Below, one piece after another: positions 5,198 to 12,627 of a stretch of DNA of 12,802 nucleotides. The stretch's first letter is position 1. Each line of letters opens with the position of its first letter. The position numbers and the translations under genes were made by a program. The stretch is from Lysobacterales bacterium (lineage in GTDB: Bacteria; Pseudomonadota; Gammaproteobacteria; Xanthomonadales; S139-57), in contig JALWTZ010000372.1 of assembly GCA_026993285.1 (NCBI GenBank), positions 1-12,802 of the forward strand, written 5' to 3'. The notes beneath the pieces were generated by a model. That model had not been told where the DNA came from, searched no databases, and worked only from the letters and a program-made list of their open reading frames with translations.

Positions 5198-5668
5198 GTG
5201 AAGCTCCACCTGCTGGCCGTGGGGCAGAAAATGCCCGCTTGGGTACAGCAGGGCTGTGCCGAATATGACAAGCGCATGCCGCCCCATCTGAAGATTCAAC
5301 TGAAGGAAATCCCACCGGCCCAGCGTGCACAGAAGAAACCGGTGGCCCAATACCGCGAGGAAGAATGTCAGCGGCTGGCAGCAGCGCTGCCGCCCCAGGC
5401 CCATGTGGTGATGCTGGATGTGACGGGCAAGGCGTGGAGTACCGAAGAGCTGGCGCAGCAGCTGGATGGCTGGCAGCAGCTGGGCCAGCCAGTGGCACTG
5501 ACCATTGGCGGGCCGGACGGCTATACGGAAGCCTTCCGCCAACAGGCACAGCAGCGCTGGTCCATGGGGCCGTTGACCTTGCCTCACCCACTGGTACGGG
5601 TGGTGTTATACGAGCAGTTGTATCGCGCCTACAGCATCCTTGCCGGGCACCCCTACCACCGCGCTTGA
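5198..5668 (+). CDS. rlmH: 23S rRNA pseudouridine-1915 N3-methyltransferase RlmH
   Basis: A 156-residue SPOUT-class methyltransferase that methylates pseudouridine 1915 in helix 69 of 23S rRNA, on assembled 70S ribosomes. The N-terminus is MKLHLLAVGQKMP. The SAM-binding knot is formed by VMLDVTGKAWS, LTIGGPDGY and the C-terminal PHPLVRVVLYEQLYRAYSI, ending in HPYHR as in E. coli RlmH (155 residues). It begins at a GTG three bases after the rsfS stop, with GGAG nine bases upstream inside the end of rsfS. Its stop is eight bases from the stop of convergent folA, with no clear terminator between. Confidence 0.97.
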   Translation: MKLHLLAVGQKMPAWVQQGCAEYDKRMPPHLKIQLKEIPPAQRAQKKPVAQYREEECQRLAAALPPQAHVVMLDVTGKAWSTEELAQQLDGWQQLGQPVALTIGGPDGYTEAFRQQAQQRWSMGPLTLPHPLVRVVLYEQLYRAYSILAGHPYHRA

Positions 5669-5676
5669 AACCAGCC

Positions 5677-6162
5677 TCAGTCCGCCTCCCGCTCCCAGCG
5701 TTCAAAGACCATCCAGAAGAGATTGCGCTCGTCTGCCGGGTGGGTGATGCGTTCGACACAGCGCCACTGTTCAGCATCCCAGGCCGGAAACCAGGTATCC
5801 GCTTCGGCCACTTCGGTATCGATGCGGGTCAGCCACATGCGCCGGGCATCCGGCAACAGCGTGGTATACAGCTCTCCCCCACCGATGACCATGATTTCTT
5901 CCCGCCGCGAGCGCAGGGTTGCCAGATCGTGCAGTACGCTGACCCCTTCGGCGGCAAAATCCGGATCGCGGGTCAGCACCAGGTTTTCCCGCCCCGGCAG
6001 GGGCCGGCCGATGGATTCAAAGGTCTTGCGGCCCATGAGTACCGGATGGCCCAGGGTTTTTTCCCTGAAATGCCGCAGGTCCGCGGGCAGGTGCCAAGGC
6101 ATGGCCCCGTTGCGGCCGATGGCCCGGTTGCGGTCCATGGCGGCAATCAGGGTGAGGTTCAT
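5677..6162 (-). CDS. folA: Dihydrofolate reductase
   Basis: A 161-residue chromosomal DHFR that reduces dihydrofolate to tetrahydrofolate with NADPH. The core is present: IAAMDRNRAIG at the N-terminus, AMPWHLPADLRHF with the catalytic acid D28 (equivalent to E. coli D27), GRKTFESIGRPLPGRENLVLTRD, and the NADPH-binding IGGGELYTTLLP. The length matches E. coli FolA (159). It is the last gene of the gcvPB-rlmI-lgt-thyA-folA run. Its ATG overlaps the thyA stop as ATGA, so it is translated by coupling. Pairing with thyA makes sense because ThyA is the reaction that produces dihydrofolate. No key residue is missing that would suggest trimethoprim resistance, although resistance cannot be judged by eye. 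Confidence 0.97.
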   Translation of the reverse strand: MNLTLIAAMDRNRAIGRNGAMPWHLPADLRHFREKTLGHPVLMGRKTFESIGRPLPGRENLVLTRDPDFAAEGVSVLHDLATLRSRREEIMVIGGGELYTTLLPDARRMWLTRIDTEVAEADTWFPAWDAEQWRCVERITHPADERNLFWMVFERWEREAD

Positions 6163-6992
6163 ACCGCCACCGGCGCGGGAATATGCGGGTGATGCCGATA
6201 GCCCACCAGTTCGAAATCCTCGTAACGGAAGGCGAACAGGTCTTTCACTTCCGGGTTCAGGCGCATGTGTGGCAGGGGATAGGGTTCGCGCTTCAACTGC
6301 TCCCGGGCCTGCTCCACATGGTTGCTGTAGAGGTGTACATCACCAAAGGTATGCACGAAATGGCCCGGCTTCAGACCGGTGACCTGGGCCACCATCAGGG
6401 TCAGCAGGGCATAGCTGGCAATATTGAAGGGCACGCCCAGAAAGATGTCGGCACTGCGCTGGTAGAGCTGGCAGGACAGGCGCCCGTCGGCCACATAGAA
6501 CTGGAACAGCGTGTGACAGGGGGCCAGGGCCATGCGGCCACGGGCCACATTTTCCTGCGGTGAAAGGGTTTCGTCCGGCAGGTCGGCCACATTCCAGGCC
6601 GACAACAGCAGGCGGCGGGAGTCGGGGTTTTGCCGGATCTGCTGCACCAGTTCGGCCATCTGGTCCACTTCCCGGCCATCCGGGGTCTGCCAGCGGCGCC
6701 ATTGCTTGCCGTAAACCGGCCCCAGTTCGCCGGTTTCGCTGGCCCATTCGTTCCAGATGCGCACGCCGTTTTCGTTGAGGTAGCGGATATTGGTGTCGCC
6801 CTGGAGAAACCAGAGCAACTCGTGAATGATGGATTTCAGGTGCAGCCGCTTGGTGGTGACCATGGGGAAGCCTTCCGCCAGGTCAAAGCGCAGCTGGTGG
6901 CCGAAGCTGGAACAGGTGCCCGTGCCGGTGCGGTCGCCCTTGCGGGTGCCCTGTTCCAGCAGGTAACGCATCAGGTCCAGATAGGCTTTCAT
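6159..6992 (-). CDS. thyA: Thymidylate synthase
   Basis: A 277-residue ThyA that converts dUMP to dTMP using 5,10-methylene-THF and releases dihydrofolate. The catalytic cysteine is C159 in MALAPCHTLFQF. Other signatures are RTGTGTCSSFGHQLRFDL, GFPMVTTKRLHLKSI, LLWFLQGDTNI, GPVYGKQWR, the dUMP-binding CQLYQRSADIFLGVPFNIASYALL, and the C-terminal PAPVAV. Compared with the 264-residue E. coli enzyme it carries about 13 extra residues just before the active cysteine (PDETLSPQENVARGR region), an insertion I recall from other gammaproteobacterial ThyA proteins. It overlaps lgt upstream and folA downstream, both as ATGA. Confidence 0.98.
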   Translation of the reverse strand: MKAYLDLMRYLLEQGTRKGDRTGTGTCSSFGHQLRFDLAEGFPMVTTKRLHLKSIIHELLWFLQGDTNIRYLNENGVRIWNEWASETGELGPVYGKQWRRWQTPDGREVDQMAELVQQIRQNPDSRRLLLSAWNVADLPDETLSPQENVARGRMALAPCHTLFQFYVADGRLSCQLYQRSADIFLGVPFNIASYALLTLMVAQVTGLKPGHFVHTFGDVHLYSNHVEQAREQLKREPYPLPHMRLNPEVKDLFAFRYEDFELVGYRHHPHIPAPVAV

Positions 6993-7780
6993 GCTTGCTC
7001 CTCCCGTGCTGTTCGACAGGCCCAGAACATCAGGCCCGCGCCCGCCAGTATCATTGGCAGCGAAAGCAGCTGCCCCATGCTCATCCAGCCCAGGGCCACG
7101 AAACCCAGTTGCGGATCGGGCTGGCGGAAGAATTCACTGCTGAAGCGTACCAGGCCATAACCGATGCCGAACAGGCCGGAAACCGCACCGGCAGGCCGGG
7201 GCTTGCGGCTGTAGAACCACAGCAGGGCAAAGAGGAGAACCCCCTCGCCCAGAGCCTGATAGAGCTGGGAAGGATGCCGGGGCAGCAGATCGTAGGCCGG
7301 GTAGATCATGGCCCAGGGCACATCCGTGACCCGGCCGGGCAGCTCGCCATTGATGAAATTGCCCAGTCGGCCCAGACCCAGACCAATGGGCACCAGTGGC
7401 GCCACAAAATCCATCACCGCCCAGAAAGGCCGCCGTTGCCGGCGTGCATACCACCACAGGGCCAGCAGCACACCCAGCAGGCCACCATGAAAGGACATGC
7501 CCCCCTGCCAGACCATGAACAGGCTCCAGGGCCGGGCCAGCAGATCGGGCCAGGCATAAAACAGCATGTAGCCCACACGCCCACCCACGATGACACCGAT
7601 GGCACCATAGTAGAGTACATCCATGACCTGCTCGGCCGTCCAGTCCCCCCGCTGGCGGCCCCGTCGGCTGCCCAGCAGGTAGAAGGCGGTGAAACCGGCC
7701 AGATACATCAGCGCGTACCAGTGAATCTGCAGCGGTCCCAGGTGCAGGGCCACCGGATCCCAGCCCGGATGGGTCAACAT
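6989..7780 (-). CDS. lgt: Prolipoprotein diacylglyceryl transferase
   Basis: A 263-residue inner-membrane enzyme that moves diacylglycerol from phosphatidylglycerol to the lipobox cysteine of prolipoproteins, the first step of lipoprotein maturation. About seven hydrophobic segments are visible. Lgt motifs include GGRVGYMLFY, WQGGMSFHGG with H98, the signature GLGRLGNFINGELPGR with R138 and N141, and VRFSSEFFRQPD. The ATG at 7780 has GGAG six bases before it and overlaps the rlmI stop by seven bases (ATGTTGA). The gene overlaps thyA by four bases. The lgt-thyA adjacency is conserved in E. coli; the downstream folA and upstream rlmI are local additions. Confidence 0.97.
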   Translation of the reverse strand: MLTHPGWDPVALHLGPLQIHWYALMYLAGFTAFYLLGSRRGRQRGDWTAEQVMDVLYYGAIGVIVGGRVGYMLFYAWPDLLARPWSLFMVWQGGMSFHGGLLGVLLALWWYARRQRRPFWAVMDFVAPLVPIGLGLGRLGNFINGELPGRVTDVPWAMIYPAYDLLPRHPSQLYQALGEGVLLFALLWFYSRKPRPAGAVSGLFGIGYGLVRFSSEFFRQPDPQLGFVALGWMSMGQLLSLPMILAGAGLMFWACRTAREEQA

Positions 7781-8988
7781 GCCAGTCTCCGTATCACAAA
7801 GCCCTTGAGGTATTCGGTTTCCACCATGGCCGGATGAACGGGATGGTCGGGGCCCTGTTGCAAGTTTTCCAGCACCTGCAGGGGAATGCCCTGTCGCATG
7901 CCCGCGCGGTTGATGGTCTTGCGCAGTTCATCGCGGGACAGGTGTTGCGAACAGGAAAAGCTGAACAGTACGCCACCGGGGCGCACGATCCGCAAGGCCA
8001 GTTCATTCAGGCGCTGATAGGCCCGCTGCCCATCACGCTGATCACGCTTGCGCTTGATCAGCGCCGGTGGGTCCAGCACCACCACATCGTACTGGCGGCC
8101 AGCATCCGCCGCTTCCTGCATCCACGCCTGAACATCCTTCTGGCAGGCTTTCACCCGGTCGTTCAACTGGTTGTCTTCCGCGGCCCGCTGAACACCGGCA
8201 ACGGCTGCCGGAGAAGAATCCACGCACACCACCGATTGTGCGCCGGCCTGGGCGGCACGCAGCCCCCAGCCTCCCAGATAGCTGTACAGGTCAGCCACAT
8301 CCGCGCCGGCCACGTACTTGCCCAGGCGGTAACGGTTGGCCGTCTGGTCGTAGAACCAGCCGGTTTTCTGGCCCTGGGTCAGTGAGGTGCGGAACACCAA
8401 CCCGGCCTCATGCACTTCCACTTCATCCGGCATTTGCCCGAAAACCAGTTCGTTTTCCGCCGGCAGGCCTTCCAGTTGCCGCACCGCCACATCATTGCGC
8501 CAGATCAGGCTGCGTGGCTGCAGCAGCTCATCCAGCGCGCTTTCGATTTCCGCCTGGAATCGCTGCATGCCTGCCGTGGTAATCTGGCCGCTGCAGTACT
8601 GGCCGAAACGATCCAGCACCAGCCCCGGCAAGCCATCCGATTCTCCAAAGCACAGGCGGTAATAGGGTTCCGGGTAGATGGCCTGGCGCAGCGCCAGTGC
8701 CTGCCCGAGACGCTGGCGGATGAGCACGCCATCGAGCGCGGTTTCCAGCGAACGGGTCACCAGCCGCGCACAGATCAGCGAGTTGGGGTTGACATAGCCG
8801 GTACCGATGACCCGCGAGCTGGCCGAGACGATCATCACCGGCTGCCCCGGCTTGAAACGCTTGAGCGGCGTCTTGCGGTTGTCCACCTCATTGCTGTAGA
8901 CCCACAGATGGCCGGCCAGCAGGCGTTTTTCTTCCCGTGGCTTCAGTTGCAGCAGATGAAAGCGGGTGGGGTCGCTGCGCTCAACCAT
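7774..8988 (-). CDS. rlmI: Class I SAM-dependent 23S rRNA methyltransferase, RlmI-like
   Basis: A 404-residue protein close in length to E. coli RlmI (396), the m5C1962 methyltransferase of 23S rRNA. The N-terminal PUA-like domain (RFHLLQLKPREEKRLLAGHLWVYSNEV) leads to a Rossmann domain. That domain has KTGWFYDQTANR, the SAM-binding DLYSYLGGWGL (GGWG at 239-242), VVCVDSS, and the catalytic VVLDPPAL (DPP 306-308), followed by SFSCSQH (C346). The exact target nucleotide is inferred from the family. The start is the ATG at 8988, which overlaps the gcvPB stop by eight bases; an upstream extension to 9027 would only re-read gcvPB. The ribosome site is weak, which fits coupling to gcvPB translation. 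Confidence 0.9.
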   Translation of the reverse strand: MVERSDPTRFHLLQLKPREEKRLLAGHLWVYSNEVDNRKTPLKRFKPGQPVMIVSASSRVIGTGYVNPNSLICARLVTRSLETALDGVLIRQRLGQALALRQAIYPEPYYRLCFGESDGLPGLVLDRFGQYCSGQITTAGMQRFQAEIESALDELLQPRSLIWRNDVAVRQLEGLPAENELVFGQMPDEVEVHEAGLVFRTSLTQGQKTGWFYDQTANRYRLGKYVAGADVADLYSYLGGWGLRAAQAGAQSVVCVDSSPAAVAGVQRAAEDNQLNDRVKACQKDVQAWMQEAADAGRQYDVVVLDPPALIKRKRDQRDGQRAYQRLNELALRIVRPGGVLFSFSCSQHLSRDELRKTINRAGMRQGIPLQVLENLQQGPDHPVHPAMVETEYLKGFVIRRLAC

Positions 8989-10426
8989 GCCAGGCCAGAT
9001 CCGGTTCCCTGGCGGCCTTGACCTCATCCAGCCGTTTCACCGGCAGGGTCACCGGCGCGGCCTTGATGGGGGCGATGTCCGCTTCCGCCTGGGCGAGTAT
9101 CTCCGCCATGGCGGTGACAAAGGCATCCAGGGTTTCCTTGCTTTCGGTTTCCGTGGGCTCGATGAGCAGGCATTCCGGCACCAGCAGCGGGAAATACACC
9201 GTGGGCGCGTGAAAGCCCTTGTCCAAAAGCGCTTTGGCCAGGTCCAGCGCCGTCAGTCCCAGTTCCTTGGCCTGGCGCTTGAGAGTGACGATGAATTCAT
9301 GGCTGGCACGCCGGCCGGGATAGGCCAGGTCAAAACCGGCTTCCTCCAGCGCCTTCATCAGGTAGTTGGCATTGAGGGTGGCATATTCGGCCACCCGCTC
9401 CATGCCTTCCCGCCCCAGCATGCGGGCGTACACATAGGCGCGCAGCAGCACACCGGCGTTGCCGGCAAAGGCGGACAGCCGCCCAATGCTCTGCGGCCGT
9501 TCGCTGGCATCCTGCAGGTAGTAGCCTTCCTCGTTCTTCGCCACCACCGGCAGGGGCAGGAAGGGTTCCAGCCTGGGGCCCACGCCCACCGCGCCGGAAC
9601 CGGGCCCTCCACCACCGTGAGGGGTGGAGAAGGTCTTGTGCAGGTTCATGTGGATGACATCGAAGCCCATGTCCCCCGGGCGCACCTTGCCGAGAATGGC
9701 ATTGAGGTTGGCCCCGTCGTAGTAGAGCAGGCCACCGGCATCGTGCACCTTGCGGGCAATCTCCTGAATGCGCCGCTCGAACACGGCCACGGTGGAGGGG
9801 TTGGTGAGCATGATGCCCGCGGTATGCGGGCCCAGGGCCGCATCCAGGGCGGCCATGTCCACATCGCCATCCGGGCCGGTGGGGATCTCCCTGACCTTGT
9901 AGCCGCACATGACCGCCGTGGCCGGGTTGGTGCCGTGGGCCGCGTCGGGGACGATGATTTCCCTGCGGGCCGTATCACCACGGGATTCGTGGTAGGCGCG
10001 GATCATGGCCACGCCGGCCAGTTCGCCCTGTGCACCGGCCATGGGAGTGAGGGACACGGCCTGCATGCCGGTGACCGCCGCCAGGATGTCCTGCAGTTCG
10101 TACATGCACTGCAAAAAGCCCTGGGACAGGGCCGGCGGCGCCAGCGGGTGCCGGGCCAGGAAGCCATCCAGCATGGCCAGGCTGTTGCAGGCCCGCGGGT
10201 TGTACTTCATGGTGCAGGAACCCAGCGGGTAGAACTGGGTATCGATGGAAAAATTCTGCTGCGAAAGCCCGGTGTAGTGGCGCACCACGTCCAGTTCGGA
10301 TACTTCCGGCAGGGCCGGTGGGGCTTCTCGCAGTTGATTGGCCGGCAGCGTGGTGGCCTGATCGGCATCAGGCCACTGCACCCGGGCAGTACGACCCGCC
10401 CGGCTGCGTTCAAAAATGGTAGTCAT
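8981..10426 (-). CDS. gcvPB: Glycine dehydrogenase (decarboxylating) subunit 2
   Basis: A 481-residue PLP-dependent P-protein subunit of the glycine cleavage system. It decarboxylates glycine and passes the aminomethyl group to lipoylated GcvH; GcvT then makes 5,10-methylene-THF. The catalytic lysine is K264 in HMNLHKTFSTPHGGGGPG. Other signatures are FYPLGSCTMKYNPR near residues 66-78, the PDAAHGTNPA cofactor region and YYDGANLNAI. It is the subunit-2 form found when the P-protein is split, so a gcvPA partner must exist outside this window; none is adjacent. The ATG at 10426 has only a weak ribosome site. It heads a five-gene overlapping run with rlmI, lgt, thyA and folA. Confidence 0.96.
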   Translation of the reverse strand: MTTIFERSRAGRTARVQWPDADQATTLPANQLREAPPALPEVSELDVVRHYTGLSQQNFSIDTQFYPLGSCTMKYNPRACNSLAMLDGFLARHPLAPPALSQGFLQCMYELQDILAAVTGMQAVSLTPMAGAQGELAGVAMIRAYHESRGDTARREIIVPDAAHGTNPATAVMCGYKVREIPTGPDGDVDMAALDAALGPHTAGIMLTNPSTVAVFERRIQEIARKVHDAGGLLYYDGANLNAILGKVRPGDMGFDVIHMNLHKTFSTPHGGGGPGSGAVGVGPRLEPFLPLPVVAKNEEGYYLQDASERPQSIGRLSAFAGNAGVLLRAYVYARMLGREGMERVAEYATLNANYLMKALEEAGFDLAYPGRRASHEFIVTLKRQAKELGLTALDLAKALLDKGFHAPTVYFPLLVPECLLIEPTETESKETLDAFVTAMAEILAQAEADIAPIKAAPVTLPVKRLDEVKAAREPDLAWHG

Positions 10427-10458
10427 GACTTCAGGCTCGCAAAACGGTAATGACTTGC

Positions 10459-10488
10459 ATTATCGCCTGTTCAAGGCCGGAGATTCCA
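10459..10488 (-). promoter_or_regulatory. Weak candidate promoter for the gcvPB operon
   Basis: On the minus strand GATAAT (10459-10464) differs from the -10 consensus only at its first base. The nearest -35, TGGAAT (10483-10488), is poor and 18 bases away. It falls in the only gap between the S9 terminator and gcvPB, where a promoter for the five-gene run would be expected. I see no glycine riboswitch in this 150-base gap. Confidence 0.3.
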
Positions 10489-10519
10489 GTACCTGGCCCT
10501 GCCAGCGGCGAACACATCC

Positions 10520-10556
10520 AAAAACGCCTCCATGGACAATGCCCATGGAGGCGTTT
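10520..10556 (-). terminator. Intrinsic terminator of the S9 peptidase gene
   Basis: A perfect 14-bp stem (10522-10535 with 10543-10556; arm AAACGCCTCCATGG) has a seven-base loop. Read on the minus strand it is followed by five Ts (10524-10520). It lies 20 bases after the TAG stop codon of the S9 peptidase gene and should insulate it from gcvPB. Confidence 0.88.
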
Positions 10557-10575
10557 CGGGCCGATGAAGGCCGGC

Positions 10576-12486
10576 CTATTTTCCGCTGTCGCCTTTCAGG
10601 TGTTCGGCAAAGAAGGATTCCATCTGGCTGTAGAAGTCATGGCGGTTTTGCTGCTGGAAATAGCCATGGCCTTCATCCCGCTGCATCCAGATATAGGGCT
10701 TGCCCACCTTGTCCAGCGCCTTGCGCATGGCGATTCCCTGTGCCATGGGCACCCGCTGGTCCCGCTCGCCGTGGGCGATAAAGATGGCTGCCTTGATCTT
10801 TTCGGCATTGTAGGCCGGCGATTGCGCCTTCTGTTCTTCCACGGTATCGGGCAACACCCGCTTGAGAAAGATCTTTCCGCTGCGGCTCTTGGGAATATCG
10901 CCAGCCTTCTGCATCACCAGCAGGTCATAGACGCCCACATAGCCGATGGTACACTTGTACAGGTCCGGCTCGCGCACCACACTCATCAGCGCCGCGTAGC
11001 CACCATAACTACCACCGTAAATACAGATACGATCCCGGTCGGCAATGCCCTGATCGATGGCCCAGTGCACGGCGTCGGTGAGGTCGTTCTGCATGTCCGT
11101 GCCCCATTTCTTGTAACCGGCGCGCTCGAAGTCCACGCCGTAACCACCGGAACCACGGAAGTTGATCTGCAACACGGCATAGCCACGATTGGCGAGAAAT
11201 TGCACTTCCGGGTTGAAGCCCCACATGTCCCGCGGGCCATGCGGGCCACCGTGGGGATTGATGATCAGTGGAAGATGCTTGTCCTGACCCTTGGGGCGTG
11301 TCAGATAACCATAGAGTTTCAGACCATCACGGGCAGTGACTTCAATGGGTTCCATCACCGCCATGTCCTTTTCCTCGAGCCAGGGATAGGCTTCGGCAAG
11401 GAAGCTGGCCTTGTTGTCCTTCAGATCGAACATGTAGAACATGCCGGGGTTGGTGTCGGAACGTACATGCAGCACGGCCTTTTCACCATCTCTGGTATAG
11501 CTGGTCAGGGTAACCGCCGAGCCGGGGAAGGAAGCCAGCAGGTTGCGCCGCAACACGGTTTCCGGGTGCTGCCTGTCAATCCAGAACACGGCCGGCGTAT
11601 CCGGCATCAGCACCACACCAAGCAAATCCTTGTCACGAGAGTAGATACCGGCCAGCAGATCCACCCGCTTGTTGTGGTAGAGCAGTTTGAGCTTTTTGGC
11701 CTGCATGTCGAAGGCATACAGGCTCATCTCCGGGAATTCATGGTTGGAGAGGAAATAGAAGGTGTTGTTGTCCCGGCTGAAACCCAGTGGGCTGGCAGAC
11801 GGGCGTTTCGTTTCGCCCTTCAGATGAAAGGGGCGCCAGTCGTTTTTCTTGCCATAACGAATCAACAGTGTTTGACTGCCGTCTTCCTCGCCACGCAGTG
11901 CAAAACGCGGCTCGTGATTGCGATCCAGCGCGATGGCGTGTACTTCTTCATTGGGCCCGCCAATATATTTCATCCGTCCGGTGCGTACATCCACTTTCTG
12001 CAGTTTCAGCCCGTCCGACTTGAACAGGGCCACAATTACATGGTTGGGGTCATCGGGCAGCATGTCCTGAATGCCGCCATAGCCGTAGTGGTTCGAACCC
12101 TTGGAATCTCCCTGGCTGACCAGCCATTTGCGCTTCTTGCCGTTAACATCACCGGCAAACAGCATGCTGGGCTTGGCCCGCTTGTCCAGATTGCCCTTGA
12201 CCTCGGTCACTTCCATCAGAATACGCTTGGGGTTGGCCCAGTAGAAATTGCGAATCTGGCGGTTGTCACCAAACTCGTAGGTACCACGAATCTTGTTGCT
12301 GCCCAGCTGAATAATGACCAGCTTGACCTGGGATCCTTCCTGGAAGTTGGCGGCGATATGCTTGCCATCCGGTGAAATCTTGATGGTGCGGTACTTCGGA
12401 AACTGGATGAAGTCATCCACGCTATAGTTCTTGGACCAGGCCGCAGTTTGCACCAGCAATAGCACCAGCAGAAGTAAACGAGACAT
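10576..12486 (-). CDS. Secreted S9-family (prolyl oligopeptidase-like) peptidase
   Basis: A 636-residue exported serine peptidase. The N-terminal MSRLLLLVLLLVQTAAWS is a signal peptide with cleavage likely after residue 18. Residues about 25-385 form the beta-propeller-like region of repeated strands (for example ISPDGKHIAANF). The C-terminal alpha/beta-hydrolase domain holds the triad: S493 in GGSYGGYA, D576 in HGERDQRVP and H607 in RDEGHGYF, with the oxyanion region NPHGGPHGP. The family cleaves peptides or acyl-peptides; periplasmic peptide turnover is inferred. The start is the ATG at 12486, with GGGGA nine bases upstream; the frame is open to 12561, but only this start gives a clean signal peptide. 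It is a single-gene unit with its own terminator. Confidence 0.93.
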   Translation of the reverse strand: MSRLLLLVLLLVQTAAWSKNYSVDDFIQFPKYRTIKISPDGKHIAANFQEGSQVKLVIIQLGSNKIRGTYEFGDNRQIRNFYWANPKRILMEVTEVKGNLDKRAKPSMLFAGDVNGKKRKWLVSQGDSKGSNHYGYGGIQDMLPDDPNHVIVALFKSDGLKLQKVDVRTGRMKYIGGPNEEVHAIALDRNHEPRFALRGEEDGSQTLLIRYGKKNDWRPFHLKGETKRPSASPLGFSRDNNTFYFLSNHEFPEMSLYAFDMQAKKLKLLYHNKRVDLLAGIYSRDKDLLGVVLMPDTPAVFWIDRQHPETVLRRNLLASFPGSAVTLTSYTRDGEKAVLHVRSDTNPGMFYMFDLKDNKASFLAEAYPWLEEKDMAVMEPIEVTARDGLKLYGYLTRPKGQDKHLPLIINPHGGPHGPRDMWGFNPEVQFLANRGYAVLQINFRGSGGYGVDFERAGYKKWGTDMQNDLTDAVHWAIDQGIADRDRICIYGGSYGGYAALMSVVREPDLYKCTIGYVGVYDLLVMQKAGDIPKSRSGKIFLKRVLPDTVEEQKAQSPAYNAEKIKAAIFIAHGERDQRVPMAQGIAMRKALDKVGKPYIWMQRDEGHGYFQQQNRHDFYSQMESFFAEHLKGDSGK

Positions 12487-12518
12487 GTTGAACAATCCCC
12501 AAAATGTTGAAGCCCACC

Positions 12519-12546
12519 ATTCTACGGATTCCCGATCACTTGACCA
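12519..12546 (-). promoter_or_regulatory. Probable promoter of the S9 peptidase gene
   Basis: On the minus strand TGGTCA (-35, 12541-12546) and TAGAAT (-10, 12519-12524) are 16 bases apart. Transcription would start near 12512, leaving a short leader with the GGGGA ribosome site before the ATG at 12486. Confidence 0.45.
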
Positions 12547-12548
12547 CA

Positions 12549-12574
12549 TGACCAAAGTCACGGGCGCAAAGTCA
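12549..12574. promoter_or_regulatory. Possible operator-like repeats between divergent genes
   Basis: TGAC-CAAA-GTCA (12549-12560) is an inverted repeat. AAAGTCA occurs twice as a direct repeat (12554-12560 and 12568-12574), 14 bases apart. They sit in the 141-base divergent intergenic region, just upstream of the S9 -35 box. A regulator binding here could affect both genes. No regulator is identified. Confidence 0.25.
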
Positions 12575-12595
12575 AGATCTTCGCTGTACTGCCGT

Positions 12596-12601
12596 TATAC
12601 T
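12596..12601 (+). promoter_or_regulatory. Candidate -10 box for the divergent plus-strand gene
   Basis: TATACT (12596-12601) is one base from consensus and lies about 27 bases before the TTG start. The -35 region at the expected distance is poor, so this site may need an activator. Confidence 0.35.
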
Positions 12602-12627
12602 GTCTGTCTTTTCAGAGGAGTCCTGCC

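Noticed and set aside
8989..9027. N-terminal extension of RlmI
   Set aside because: It lies inside gcvPB in another frame, and the family N-terminus fits the ATG at 8988.
8966..10450. 494-codon plus-strand open frame
   Set aside because: It is the exact antisense shadow of gcvPB with no recognisable motif.
10427..10575. Glycine riboswitch upstream of gcvPB
   Set aside because: The only strong structure is the S9 terminator. The remaining 90 or so bases are too short and show no tandem aptamer pattern.
10450..12375. 641-codon plus-strand open frame
   Set aside because: It is antisense to the S9 peptidase, whose catalytic triad, signal peptide and terminator are all clear.
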